The position numbers and the translations under genes were made by a program. 64,000 nt of DNA from JBOGOC01 sp050747525 (GTDB lineage: Bacteria > Acidobacteriota > Polarisedimenticolia > JACPZX01 > DASXTC01): the NCBI GenBank assembly GCA_050747525.1, contig JBOGOC010000045.1:1-64000 (forward strand). The letters are read 5' to 3'. The notes beneath the pieces are model-generated. The model was not told the origin of the DNA. It saw only the letters and a list, made by a program, of their open reading frames with translations, and did not search any database. Below, one piece after another: positions 8,974-16,564 of the stretch; position 1 is the first letter of the stretch; each line of letters starts with the position of its first letter.

Positions 8974-9398
8974 CTAGAAGGAGCCTACGGCCTGGTCCCG
9001 TTCCGAGGTCCAGAAATGCCGGAGACTAAGGCGTAGCAGCAAAGGTTCATTTGGATCGATATCGAGTCCCCATCCGGCTGACACCTGTTCGAACACTCCG
9101 CGGGCGAACGTTTCTACGTTGCTTATTGTGCGCCATGCGAACACCTCTTCATCGTCCCCTGTACCTTCGCCGATAATCGCCTTGTCGGCCACACGCGGTC
9201 GTCCTGGAAAAGTAATCTGATGGGTCGAGTGGCCAGCTCCGACGGTATGGATGGATTGCTAGCACCGGTGGCTTCCTGAGGAAGGAAGCGCAGTTCGAGA
9301 CTCCTATCCTTCTCCGCCGCAGTCACGGCGCACGCGGAGGCCAATAAAACGGCAGCTGATGATACCAGCCGGATCTGCACGGGATAATCTCCGTTCAT
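8974..9398 (-). pseudogene. Frameshifted exported lipoprotein-like protein (YajG/DUF4410-like)
   Basis: Two overlapping minus-strand frames form one protein. The upstream frame gives MNGDYPVQIRLVSSAAVLL, a signal-like segment with ASAC that could be a lipobox, then RPIRLLFQDDRV. The downstream frame continues ADKAIIGEGTGDDEEVF and ends with PLLLRLSLRHFWTSERDQ. The switch falls near 9190 in a DDRV segment. The general plan (signal, strand-rich repeat, L.L..FW.) resembles YajG/DUF4410-like periplasmic proteins, but that assignment is weak. It follows the small basic family gene at 9412 by 13 bases. Confidence 0.5.
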
Positions 9399-9411
9399 GG
9401 GGAGGACAAGC

Positions 9412-9729
9412 CTACCCCATCCTCCCCGCCGCCCTGATCGCCGCCTCATATCCCTTCGCGGCGCGTATCTTCTTGATGGCCGCCGCCTGACGCGGCTTCA
9501 GCCCGCGCATCATCCCCATGTACCGACCCTGCAGCTTGAGGGCGGCGCGTCGCTTGGGGGTGATGGTCATCTTGCGGTGAGACGGGGTCTTCGTAGTCGG
9601 CATCGTGCCATTGGTGGCAGCCCTTTGGACGCGCCCCAGAGCCTCTCCGAATCCCTCGAAGGCGGTGGCAAGGGCGTGTAGCGAGCGCCGAAGTGTCTTG
9701 ATCTCACGGGACATCAACGATTTGGCCAT
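9412..9729 (-). CDS. Small basic repeat-family protein, intact copy
   Basis: This 105-residue protein is the only full copy of a family found four or five times in the window. Residues 1-40 (MAKSLMSREIKTLRRSLHAL, ATAFEGFGEALG) look helical; residues 55-105 are the conserved block MTITPKRRAALKLQGRYMG, MMRGLKPRQ, IKKIRAAKGYEAAIRAAGRM. GGAGG precedes the ATG by seven bases, and the leader, including a TTGGATTG segment on the plus strand, is shared with the copy at 3361. I do not recognise the family. The net positive charge and lack of membrane segments suggest a cytosolic, possibly nucleic-acid-binding protein. Confidence 0.75.
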   Translation of the reverse strand: MAKSLMSREIKTLRRSLHALATAFEGFGEALGRVQRAATNGTMPTTKTPSHRKMTITPKRRAALKLQGRYMGMMRGLKPRQAAAIKKIRAAKGYEAAIRAAGRMG

Positions 9730-9899
9730 GGTGATCCTCCACTGGGCAGGAGTGAGGTTGGATTGTGGGGCGACTCTACCACAGCCTATTAGGCACGGGC
9801 CGCTACCAGTGACGAATTAAGGTAAGTTGTGGGACTTCTCAGAAGCCACCCGTGCCGTCTGTCAATCGCTCGCCAACTGAAACGACTGAAGAGGAAACC

Positions 9900-10349
9900 A
9901 TGTTTGAAGCGCAGGGGACGACGACTCCGGGTAGGCCGTGGCATTTGTGGTGGATCGGGATAACCGGAGCCCTGTGGAGTTCGATCGGTGTGCTGTCCTT
10001 CATACTCACTCGGATGAACGTCGAAGCTGTCATGAGCCGGTTTCCTCCGCAGCAACGCGAGTACTTCGCATCGTTCCCGTTGTGGGCCGTTGCGTTCTGG
10101 GCGATCGGCGTGTTCGGTGGCGTGATCGGGTGCCTCCTGTTGCTTCTCAAGAACCGCCTCGCGTTTCAGGTCTTGCTCGCTTCAGTGATCGGGGCGGTCG
10201 TTTGCAATCTCGGCGGCTTGTTTCTTCTTGGCGGGATGGAGGTGATGGGCGGAACGAGTGAGTTGGGTTTCACCGTATTCCCCATTATCTTCGCCGCATT
10301 CCTGGCGTATTACGCTCATGCGATGAGCAAGAAGGGCGTGCTCAGCTAG
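9900..10349 (+). CDS. Four-helix inner-membrane protein
   Basis: This 149-residue product starts at the ATG following AGAGGAAACC; an upstream in-frame start at 9852 has no ribosome site. Four hydrophobic segments are visible: WWIGITGALWSSIGVLSFIL, LWAVAFWAIGVFGGVIGCLL, VLLASVIGAVVCNLGGLFLL and FPIIFAAFLAYYA. A conserved FPPQQREYFASFP loop lies between helices one and two. Members of this family are often labelled sugar transporter without evidence. It is an integral membrane protein of unknown function and stands alone on the plus strand. Confidence 0.8.
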   Translation: MFEAQGTTTPGRPWHLWWIGITGALWSSIGVLSFILTRMNVEAVMSRFPPQQREYFASFPLWAVAFWAIGVFGGVIGCLLLLLKNRLAFQVLLASVIGAVVCNLGGLFLLGGMEVMGGTSELGFTVFPIIFAAFLAYYAHAMSKKGVLS

Positions 10350-10432
10350 CTTGAGAGGATCGGTGCTCCAAGCCGGTCGCTCGCCACAAGTCCATCCGTG
10401 TTCCACGGAGCAGTCCGAAGTACACTGAGGTC

Positions 10433-11110
10433 ATGTTGACGGAGTTCATGCGACGGATGTGGGGCAGACTTCATGGCCGAGGTGGCCCTGAAGAGCCCGC
10501 TCAACACGTACCCACCAGCGAAGAGATGCTGGAGTACGTGCGGGACGAGCGCAGGCATGCCGGCTTTGGAGAGGCGCCCACTAAGAAGGTCACAGAATGC
10601 GGCATTGTCCGTGACTTCCTGGCGGCCGCGCCCGACCAGTTTCCTGTTCTGTCCGGTTCGTTCATACGAGTGGAGCCAGCTCACGATCCGCCAGACTGCA
10701 TCGCTGAGGTCCCGTCGGGAGCGCAGGTCGCGTTCGAGGTGACCGAATTAGTCTCGCGGCAGGCCGTTGCACAAAACATCGCTGCGGGTCGAGATCGGAC
10801 CCGTAGTGAGGACGCCGTATACTGGGACCCGAGCCGTGAGCCCATCGTGGCGAAGCTCCAGGAAATTCTGGATGGGAAGGACGCCATGGTTCATGGAGGC
10901 GGCCCTTACTCCGAGACGGTACTTGTGATCCACACCGATGAATTCGCTCTGTCATTCGACGAACTCGCGCCAGAACTGCAGAACACTGGATTCAAAAGGA
11001 CACGCAGGATTACGAGGGCATTCCTCTTCCTTTCGTACGACTCATGCTTGAAGCGTAAGCCCTACGTGGAGCTTCGTCTTGGACTGCCACTCAGCACGGC
11101 AAGTCCCTGA
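10433..11110 (+). CDS. Uncharacterised protein with a PD-(D/E)XK-like core
   Basis: This protein has 225 residues, no signal and no membrane segment. The middle reads DPPDCIAEVPSGAQVAFEVT followed by ELV. The order PD, a strand, then ExTE resembles the D...ExK/ExT core of restriction-endonuclease-like folds, but a clear catalytic Lys is not visible. Downstream is a helical stretch and a YSETVLVIHTD strand. It could be a nuclease-like protein carried by accessory DNA. The 3' end of the gene (STASP-stop) overlaps, on the opposite strand, the third recombinase-tail copy at 11091. GAGG lies close to the ATG, and a second in-frame ATG is at 10451. Confidence 0.65.
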   Translation: MLTEFMRRMWGRLHGRGGPEEPAQHVPTSEEMLEYVRDERRHAGFGEAPTKKVTECGIVRDFLAAAPDQFPVLSGSFIRVEPAHDPPDCIAEVPSGAQVAFEVTELVSRQAVAQNIAAGRDRTRSEDAVYWDPSREPIVAKLQEILDGKDAMVHGGGPYSETVLVIHTDEFALSFDELAPELQNTGFKRTRRITRAFLFLSYDSCLKRKPYVELRLGLPLSTASP

Positions 11111-11123
11111 CCCCGCCGTGAAC
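11091..11123 (-). pseudogene. Integrase tail, third copy
   Basis: The minus strand reads GGVRDLPC-stop, matching the ends at 197 (EGIREMPC) and 1563 (AGARDLPC). DNA identity with the 197 copy over CTCAGCACGGCA and TCCCTGA is high. Only about ten codons match before similarity stops, so this may be a recombination-site remnant rather than a gene piece. Confidence 0.4.
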
Positions 11124-11165
11124 GCCCCACCGGCCTGTCCCGGCCTTGTTGAGAGCGCGCGGCCT

Positions 11166-11621
11166 CTACGGGAGTTCCCAGAGGCCGTACTGAATGCCTC
11201 CCTGGAAGTAGATGGCAAACTTGCCGTGGCCAGGGATTTCCGTGGCAGCCATCGCAGTCTCACCACCGGCCGCCTCCGCTGCCTTCACAGCAGCCTCGAT
11301 GTCATCTACCAACACGTAGGGCCGAATCACGGGTTCTTCGTCCTCACGCATCGGCGCGCGCACACCGACGCGGCCTCCGCCTTTTAGCGTCGCCGTGCGG
11401 GCATTGCCGAGCGCGGCCTCGGGCTCGCTGAAGCTTACTCCGTGCAGTTTCTCCAAGGCAGAGCAGGTCGCGTCCACGTCGGCAGTCACGACTTCAAGGT
11501 ACTGAACAAGTATTCCCTGCTCATTCTTAGATGCTTGCGACTCGCGTGCAGGGGCGCAAGGCCACAGGACAAGCGCCGATGCGAGCAGCGCAAGGACGGA
11601 ACGGAACTTCAGAGCAGTCAT
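11166..11621 (-). CDS. Exported VOC (glyoxalase-like) protein
   Basis: This 151-residue product starts at the ATG with GAGGAGG upstream. Residues 1-30 form a signal peptide (MTALKFRSVLALLASALVLW). The rest is one VOC unit with strand-rich segments ILVQYLEVVTADVDATCSAL, TATLKGGGRVGVRAPMRED and RPYVLVDDIEAAVKAAEAAG. VOC proteins bind a divalent metal and act on vicinal-oxygen substrates, but the metal ligands are not clear here. The reading frame is open further upstream to another signal-like start at 11786 (MRARRILLLGLVLNVALLP) with its own AGAGGAG. A read-through product or a fused upstream gene is therefore possible. Confidence 0.75.
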   Translation of the reverse strand: MTALKFRSVLALLASALVLWPCAPARESQASKNEQGILVQYLEVVTADVDATCSALEKLHGVSFSEPEAALGNARTATLKGGGRVGVRAPMREDEEPVIRPYVLVDDIEAAVKAAEAAGGETAMAATEIPGHGKFAIYFQGGIQYGLWELP

Positions 11622-11849
11622 CACCTGCGTTCCTCCTCGGAAATCTTGACAGTCGGAACACCACGGCGAGCAGTTAAGAGCCGACGCCGATTCCTGAAAC
11701 GACGTGACCGCCTGTTCTGATGTCATGGCCGGTAGAAGTGCAACATTGAGCACCAAGCCAAGCAGCAGTATGCGGCGGGCACGCATTTCTCCTCTGGCGA
11801 CTGAGATTATCACGCCTGTCCAGCCCCTATTAACCAAGAGGTTTTCTGC

Positions 11850-12689
11850 CTATTCCTTGACCGCGATGATTTCCAGGAGCGCGGGCGTGAACATGTGCGT
11901 TCCCGCAGTGTGTTCCGCGCGAGCGACTGCCGCAAGGATTTCGGCGGCGCGGTCAGCGGTGAAGTGGCCCAGGTCCACGAGGCGGCGGAGGCCAACCTCT
12001 ATGAACGATCGAGGCCAGTGCCACACGAAGCTTCCGGGCGAGGCCACTTCCACGATCGGCTTAAGGGACTGGATGCGAAAGCCGAGGTGGCCGAGCCATT
12101 CGGGCAGGTTCAGCGCGATGTCGGGCTCCCCGCCTTGGGATCGCCAGCTTTGTATGACCACCGCAACAAACTCTTCGAGCTCGGGACACCGCGGCGCGAG
12201 CCGGTAGGTGGAGTAATCGAAGTATTCGTGGATCACGAACGCGGCACCGGGTCCAAGAGTGGCCGCAACTTTGGCGAGCACTTCGCGGGGGTGCTTGACG
12301 AAGCACAGGACCCATCGGCACCACGCTGCGTCGGCGAGGAACTCACCCCCACCCTCTTCCAAGTGGAGAGGCAGACTGTGCTCATCGAGGTCGAGTTCGA
12401 TGGGGCTGATGTTGCTGAGTTCGCGCTGGGTTTGGAAAGCATGGAGCACGTCGAGGAAGCGTCGGGAGCGTTCGATGGCGAAGACGCGTCCCGCGGGACC
12501 GACGATTTCGGCCAAGTCGATCGTGGCGTAACCGGGCCCGGAGCCGACGTCGAGGATCCTCTGGCCGATGGTCAAGCCGGCCCGGCGCCAGGCGTCGAGG
12601 ACACGTGGCCGCCAGATGCGGTGCTGGAGGCCAAGGCGGAGGATTTCGTCGTCATGGGTGCCGAGCACGTAATCGCGTTCCGGAGTCAT
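11850..12689 (-). CDS. Class I SAM-dependent methyltransferase
   Basis: This 279-residue protein contains motif I ILDVGSGPGYATIDLAE around residues 45-61 (the SAM-binding GxGxG loop), the acidic residue after strand 2 in VFAIERS, and the post-II and III segments WCRWVLCFVKHPREVL and GPGAAFVIHEYFDY. This is the Methyltransf_25/11 arrangement of small-molecule methyltransferases. The C-terminal part (SFVWHWPRSFIEVGLRRLVD) would form the substrate lid. It is cytosolic, the substrate is unknown, and it stands alone between remnants. Confidence 0.88.
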   Translation of the reverse strand: MTPERDYVLGTHDDEILRLGLQHRIWRPRVLDAWRRAGLTIGQRILDVGSGPGYATIDLAEIVGPAGRVFAIERSRRFLDVLHAFQTQRELSNISPIELDLDEHSLPLHLEEGGGEFLADAAWCRWVLCFVKHPREVLAKVAATLGPGAAFVIHEYFDYSTYRLAPRCPELEEFVAVVIQSWRSQGGEPDIALNLPEWLGHLGFRIQSLKPIVEVASPGSFVWHWPRSFIEVGLRRLVDLGHFTADRAAEILAAVARAEHTAGTHMFTPALLEIIAVKE

Positions 12690-12771
12690 GTGGAAAGGTT
12701 ACGGAAGGGAAGCTTGGACCCGCCACCGAAAATCGAACGCGGAACTTCACGTTCTTACAAGCGGAGGTTTG

Positions 12772-12803
12772 GGCAGGGACGGCCCGCCCGGGCCGCCCCT
12801 GCC
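12772..12803. terminator. Strong GC hairpin, probable terminator
   Basis: GGCAGGG and CGGCCC on the left pair with GGGCCG and CCCTGCC on the right around a GCCC loop. That gives 13 pairs with one A/C mismatch. No T-run follows, as is common in GC-rich genomes. It lies between the end of the minus-strand remnant at 12868 and the methyltransferase start, so it could end transcription from the remnant. Confidence 0.5.
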
Positions 12804-12867
12804 GCTTCCATCACCTCACCTCATCTCGCCACTCGTATCCCGCACCGCTCACTTGCTCACGGGCAGA

Positions 12868-13290
12868 TCAGGCCCCGTTCCTCGGGATGGGCAACGGCAG
12901 TACCAGGCCCAGAGGACCCGTCCCCGCCGTGTTGTCACCCGCCACGATGAAGAACACGTCGCCGGACGGCATCGGGATCCCGTGCGAGGTCGTCTGGATG
13001 CCGCACTGGAGCGAGGAGGCGTTGCCGGTCACCACGCCCCCCATCGGACGCAGCGCGCTGAAGTCTCCGATGAACAGGCGGTAGCTCTCGCAGGCCGGAG
13101 TCGGCTCCCACTCCAGCTTGAGCAGTGCGGGGCCGGCGAGTCCGACGCGCCGTTCCCCCAAGGTCCCGATGGCCGGGGCCGGATCCAGGTGAATCTTGAG
13201 CCTGGGCAGTGCATCCCCCGGCTGCGGACAATACACCAAGGTGCCCGGATATCGACAGGGCGCCGGGCCAAAGGCGCGAATCGACCTGCG
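12868..13290 (-). pseudogene. C-terminal remnant of an exported Ig/FN3-like protein
   Basis: The minus-strand frame reads PGDALPRLKIHLDPAPAIG, LLKLEWEPTPACESYRLFIG, then MPSGDVFFIVAGDN and ends GPLGLVLPLPIPRNGA. The pattern of a W.P...YR.Y strand followed by G-W/V-F-F-V and GEGPLG is the same as the last 100 residues of the giant protein at 16565. No start codon with a ribosome site is seen, and the open frame further upstream runs antisense through the SDR gene. It is best read as the 3' end of a lost gene. Confidence 0.55.
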
Positions 13291-13359
13291 AACTCCGGCA
13301 CTCGGGCTGGCACGGAGATTGAAAACGGGCAGTGATGTGATTCTAAAAAGGAGCCAGCC

Positions 13360-14124
13360 ATGGCAGAGAGATTCCGGGGAAAGGTGGCGGTGGTGACCGG
13401 CGGCAACAGCGGTATCGGATTCGCAGCGGCCCGGGCCTTCGTCCGGGAAGGGGCGAATGTGGCCATCACCGGGCGCAGCGACGCGACGCTCGAGGCGGCC
13501 CGAAAAGAGCTGGGGCCCGACGCCCTGGTGATCAAGGCCGACATGTCCCGCGTGCCGGAGGTCACCGCGGCGATGGAACGGATCAAGGCGAGATTCGGCC
13601 GCATCGACGCGTTGTTCGTGAATGCCGGCATCGGGCGGTTCGTTCCACTCGAGGATGTGACCGAAGAGTACTTTGACGAGACCGTGGCGACGAATCTCAA
13701 GGGGGCCTTCTTCACGGTCCAGAAGGCCCTCCCTCTCCTTGGGCGCGGGAGCGCGGTCGTCCTCAACGCCTCGATCAACGCGCACATAGGGATGGCGAAC
13801 ACCAGTGTCTATGGGGCCACCAAGGCGGGCGTGGTGAGCCTGGCCAGGACGTTGTCAGCCGACCTGCTGGGTCGAGGTGTCCGGGTGAACGCCGTGAGCC
13901 CCGGGCCGGTCGCGACCCCCATATTCGACCGGCTGGGCCTTTCTGAGGAGGGGGCCAGGCAGGCCAAGGAATGGATCGCCGGCCAGGTCCCTCTGAAGCG
14001 CTTCGGCCACCCGGACGAGATCGCCTCGGCCGTCCTGTACCTGTCCTCCGGGGAATCCGCGTTCGTGGTAGGGACCGAGCTGGTGGTGGACGGCGGCATG
14101 GTCCCGCTGCGGCCTCAGGGCTGA
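13360..14124 (+). CDS. Short-chain dehydrogenase/reductase (SDR)
   Basis: This 254-residue protein is a classical SDR, an NAD(P)-dependent oxidoreductase. The Rossmann glycine motif TGGNSGIG is at residues 13-20, NAG at 88-90, and the catalytic set is N112, S138, Y151 and K155 (the YGATK box). PG at about 187 and the C-terminal VVDGG are also family hallmarks. Arg39 after the second strand in ITGRS favours NADP(H). Closest in plan to FabG-like and general ketoreductases; the substrate is unknown. AAAGGAG lies nine bases before the ATG. Its 3' end overlaps the convergent kinase gene by 10 bases. Confidence 0.93.
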   Translation: MAERFRGKVAVVTGGNSGIGFAAARAFVREGANVAITGRSDATLEAARKELGPDALVIKADMSRVPEVTAAMERIKARFGRIDALFVNAGIGRFVPLEDVTEEYFDETVATNLKGAFFTVQKALPLLGRGSAVVLNASINAHIGMANTSVYGATKAGVVSLARTLSADLLGRGVRVNAVSPGPVATPIFDRLGLSEEGARQAKEWIAGQVPLKRFGHPDEIASAVLYLSSGESAFVVGTELVVDGGMVPLRPQG

Positions 14125-16550
14125 CGCAGGGCAGGGGCGGGTCTCGGCCGCTTCATCGCGGCCAGGAGCTCCTTGAAACGCGGATGCTCATGCAGCCCCG
14201 CGAACCAGGAGTCCGACTGCAGGTATTCCCAGTCGGTGTCCCCCAGCTCCACGTCGCGGCCGAGTGCGTGGAGAGCTTTGTCCTGGTCCCCCTGCAGAGC
14301 GTACGCCCCGGCCAGGTTGTAGTGACCGACCGGATCCGAAGGCGATAACTGGACCACGGCCGAGCAGGTGGCGATCGCCTCCTGCAGCCTGCGCATGGCG
14401 ATCTGCGCGTCGCACAGGTTGACCTGCGCCGAGATGTAGATCGTGCGTGACGGGCCCCCGGCCGGCACGGTGGGAAAGGCCTCGAGCACCTGCTGGTACC
14501 CCTGGATGGCCCGGGCGAGCAGCGGCGGATCGGGGGGATCGGACAGCTTGGCCTGCTCGGAGAGTGTGGTGGCGAGGTTCAGGCCGGCCCACAGAAGGCG
14601 GCTCCCGCCTTGCTGCGCCTCGCGCGAGGCGGTCTCGGCGCGGGCAAACAGCCGGCGCGCTTCCTCGATCTCGTCTCGGGATTTCGCCTGCTGGCCACGC
14701 TGCATCAGGAGCCTGCCGAGCGTCTCGAGAGCGAACGGATTGTGCGCGTCGATCTTCAGCGCTTGATTGAGAAAGGCCTCGGCGTCATCCAGGGCTCCGC
14801 TGTCCGCGCTGATCCGGGCGCTGTCGATGAGGGGAAGGTCGTAGTCGGGATCCAGGCCGGCTGCGACGCGGTAGTCCACGAGCGCCCCGCCGGGATCCCC
14901 GAGCTTCTCGCGCACCAGGGCCCGCGCAGAGACAGCCCGCACGCTGTCGGGGTGCCGGCGGATCAGCTCCGTGTAGGAGTCCAGCGCTTTCTGCAGATCC
15001 TCGTGCACGAACGCCAGACGGGCCTCCTCGTCGATGTCCTCGTCGGTCGGGGGCTCCCTGCGCAGGGCCGCGGCGCGGGCGGATTCTCCGGCGGCTTCCT
15101 CCGTCAGCTTCATCTGGGTCAGCATCCAGGCCTTCAGCGTGTGCGGCCAGGCGGCGTCGGGGTGGCGCGCGGCCAGCCGATCGATCTCCTCCAGCGACTG
15201 TCGCTGGTGGCGACCGGCCACTTCGCGGTCGGCCAGATCTATCGCCTGGCGGAAGCGAGCCATCGCCAGGTGGCGCAGGGCCATGGTGCTGTCCGGCTCG
15301 AGCGCCAGGGCCTCGGAGGCGCGATCCTGCATCGTCGCGTACTCCTGCCGCTGCTCGAACCAGCGCGCCTCGTCGACGAGGTCCGCCATCCGGCGCTGGC
15401 GCGTCTCGGCTCGCTCGCGCCACGTGCGGGCGGCCATCCATCCGACGGTGGGAACCGACACGATGAGGGTCGCCGCCAGCGCGGCGTGCACCGGGCGCCT
15501 CCGTAACAGCTTCACCGCGCGCTTGAGCGGCCCTGTGGGGCGCGCGATGATCGGGCGCAGGTGCAGCACGTTCTCCAGGTCGTCTGCGAACGCGCCCGCC
15601 GACGGATACCGCTCCGCGGCGTTCTTCTCCATGGCTTTGCGCAGCACGGTGTCGAGGTCCTTGCTGACGCGGGCGTTGAGCTTGCGCGCACGGCGCGCCT
15701 CGGCCGTCAGCACCTGACTCAGGTAGAGCTGCTGGGTCATCCCCGTGTAGGGCATCTGCAGCGTGATGAGCTCGAACAGCGTCACGCCGAGCGCGTACAC
15801 ATCGGTGCGCGGCCCGATCTTCTCCCTCTCGCCGCGGATCTGCTCGGGGGCCATGTACAGGACCGTGCCCAGCACCGAGCCGTCGGTGGTCATGCGCGTG
15901 GCCTCGAGGTCCATGGCGATCCCGAAGTCGGCGACCTTCACCGTGTTGAGGGCGCGGCTGAGCAGGAGGTTCACCGGTTTGATGTCGCGGTGCACAATCC
16001 CGTGGCCGTGCGCGAAGTCGAGGCCCCTGGCCGCCTCGATGACGGTGCGGAGAGCCCAATGGACGTACTGGCTGGAGCCGTAGGCCAGGCCTCTCGATTC
16101 GTCGCGGCCGGTTCGTTTCAGGCTCTCGATGACGTCGGCCAGCGAGCCACCGTCCACCAGCTCCATGGAGAGAAACGAGATCTCTTCCCACTCCCCTCGT
16201 TCGTACACCTTCACGATGTGGGGGTGATCCAGGCGCCCCGCGATCCACGCCTCCAGCTCGAAGCGCCGGCCCGCCTTCTCGGAGATCAGATGCCGCCCCA
16301 TGACCTTGAGGGCCACCTGGCGGTTCATCCGTTCATCGTGGGCCCGGTAGACGGTTCCCATCCCTCCGGCCCCCAGCGTGCCGCGGATCGCGAAGTGCGC
16401 GATCTTCGAGGGAGCGGCCGCCCGCACAGCTGGTCCCCTGGTCGCGACATGGGTCGGCGCTTCGGAAGGGTCGACTGCAACCGTGCCGCATCGTGGGCAG
16501 GGGGCCTCCGGCGGGATGAGCTCCGCGTCGCACCTCGGGCAGCGGGACAT
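14115..16550 (-). CDS. Membrane Ser/Thr protein kinase with zinc ribbon and TPRs
   Basis: This 811-residue protein starts with a zinc ribbon (C4, C7, C18, C21). A PknB-type kinase domain follows at about 53-330: G-loop LGAGGMGTVY, Lys82 in VALKV, Glu100, HRD at 187-189, DFG at 208-210 and APE at 234-236, all present, so it should be active. One membrane helix lies around 352-372 after a basic stretch. Residues 390-800 are TPR-like repeats, placed outside the membrane. The plan fits signalling from envelope protein contacts. It follows the giant protein gene at 16565 by 14 bases and probably shares its transcript. Confidence 0.93.
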   Translation of the reverse strand: MSRCPRCDAELIPPEAPCPRCGTVAVDPSEAPTHVATRGPAVRAAAPSKIAHFAIRGTLGAGGMGTVYRAHDERMNRQVALKVMGRHLISEKAGRRFELEAWIAGRLDHPHIVKVYERGEWEEISFLSMELVDGGSLADVIESLKRTGRDESRGLAYGSSQYVHWALRTVIEAARGLDFAHGHGIVHRDIKPVNLLLSRALNTVKVADFGIAMDLEATRMTTDGSVLGTVLYMAPEQIRGEREKIGPRTDVYALGVTLFELITLQMPYTGMTQQLYLSQVLTAEARRARKLNARVSKDLDTVLRKAMEKNAAERYPSAGAFADDLENVLHLRPIIARPTGPLKRAVKLLRRRPVHAALAATLIVSVPTVGWMAARTWRERAETRQRRMADLVDEARWFEQRQEYATMQDRASEALALEPDSTMALRHLAMARFRQAIDLADREVAGRHQRQSLEEIDRLAARHPDAAWPHTLKAWMLTQMKLTEEAAGESARAAALRREPPTDEDIDEEARLAFVHEDLQKALDSYTELIRRHPDSVRAVSARALVREKLGDPGGALVDYRVAAGLDPDYDLPLIDSARISADSGALDDAEAFLNQALKIDAHNPFALETLGRLLMQRGQQAKSRDEIEEARRLFARAETASREAQQGGSRLLWAGLNLATTLSEQAKLSDPPDPPLLARAIQGYQQVLEAFPTVPAGGPSRTIYISAQVNLCDAQIAMRRLQEAIATCSAVVQLSPSDPVGHYNLAGAYALQGDQDKALHALGRDVELGDTDWEYLQSDSWFAGLHEHPRFKELLAAMKRPRPAPALRQP

Positions 16551-16564
16551 GACCGGAGTCTACG

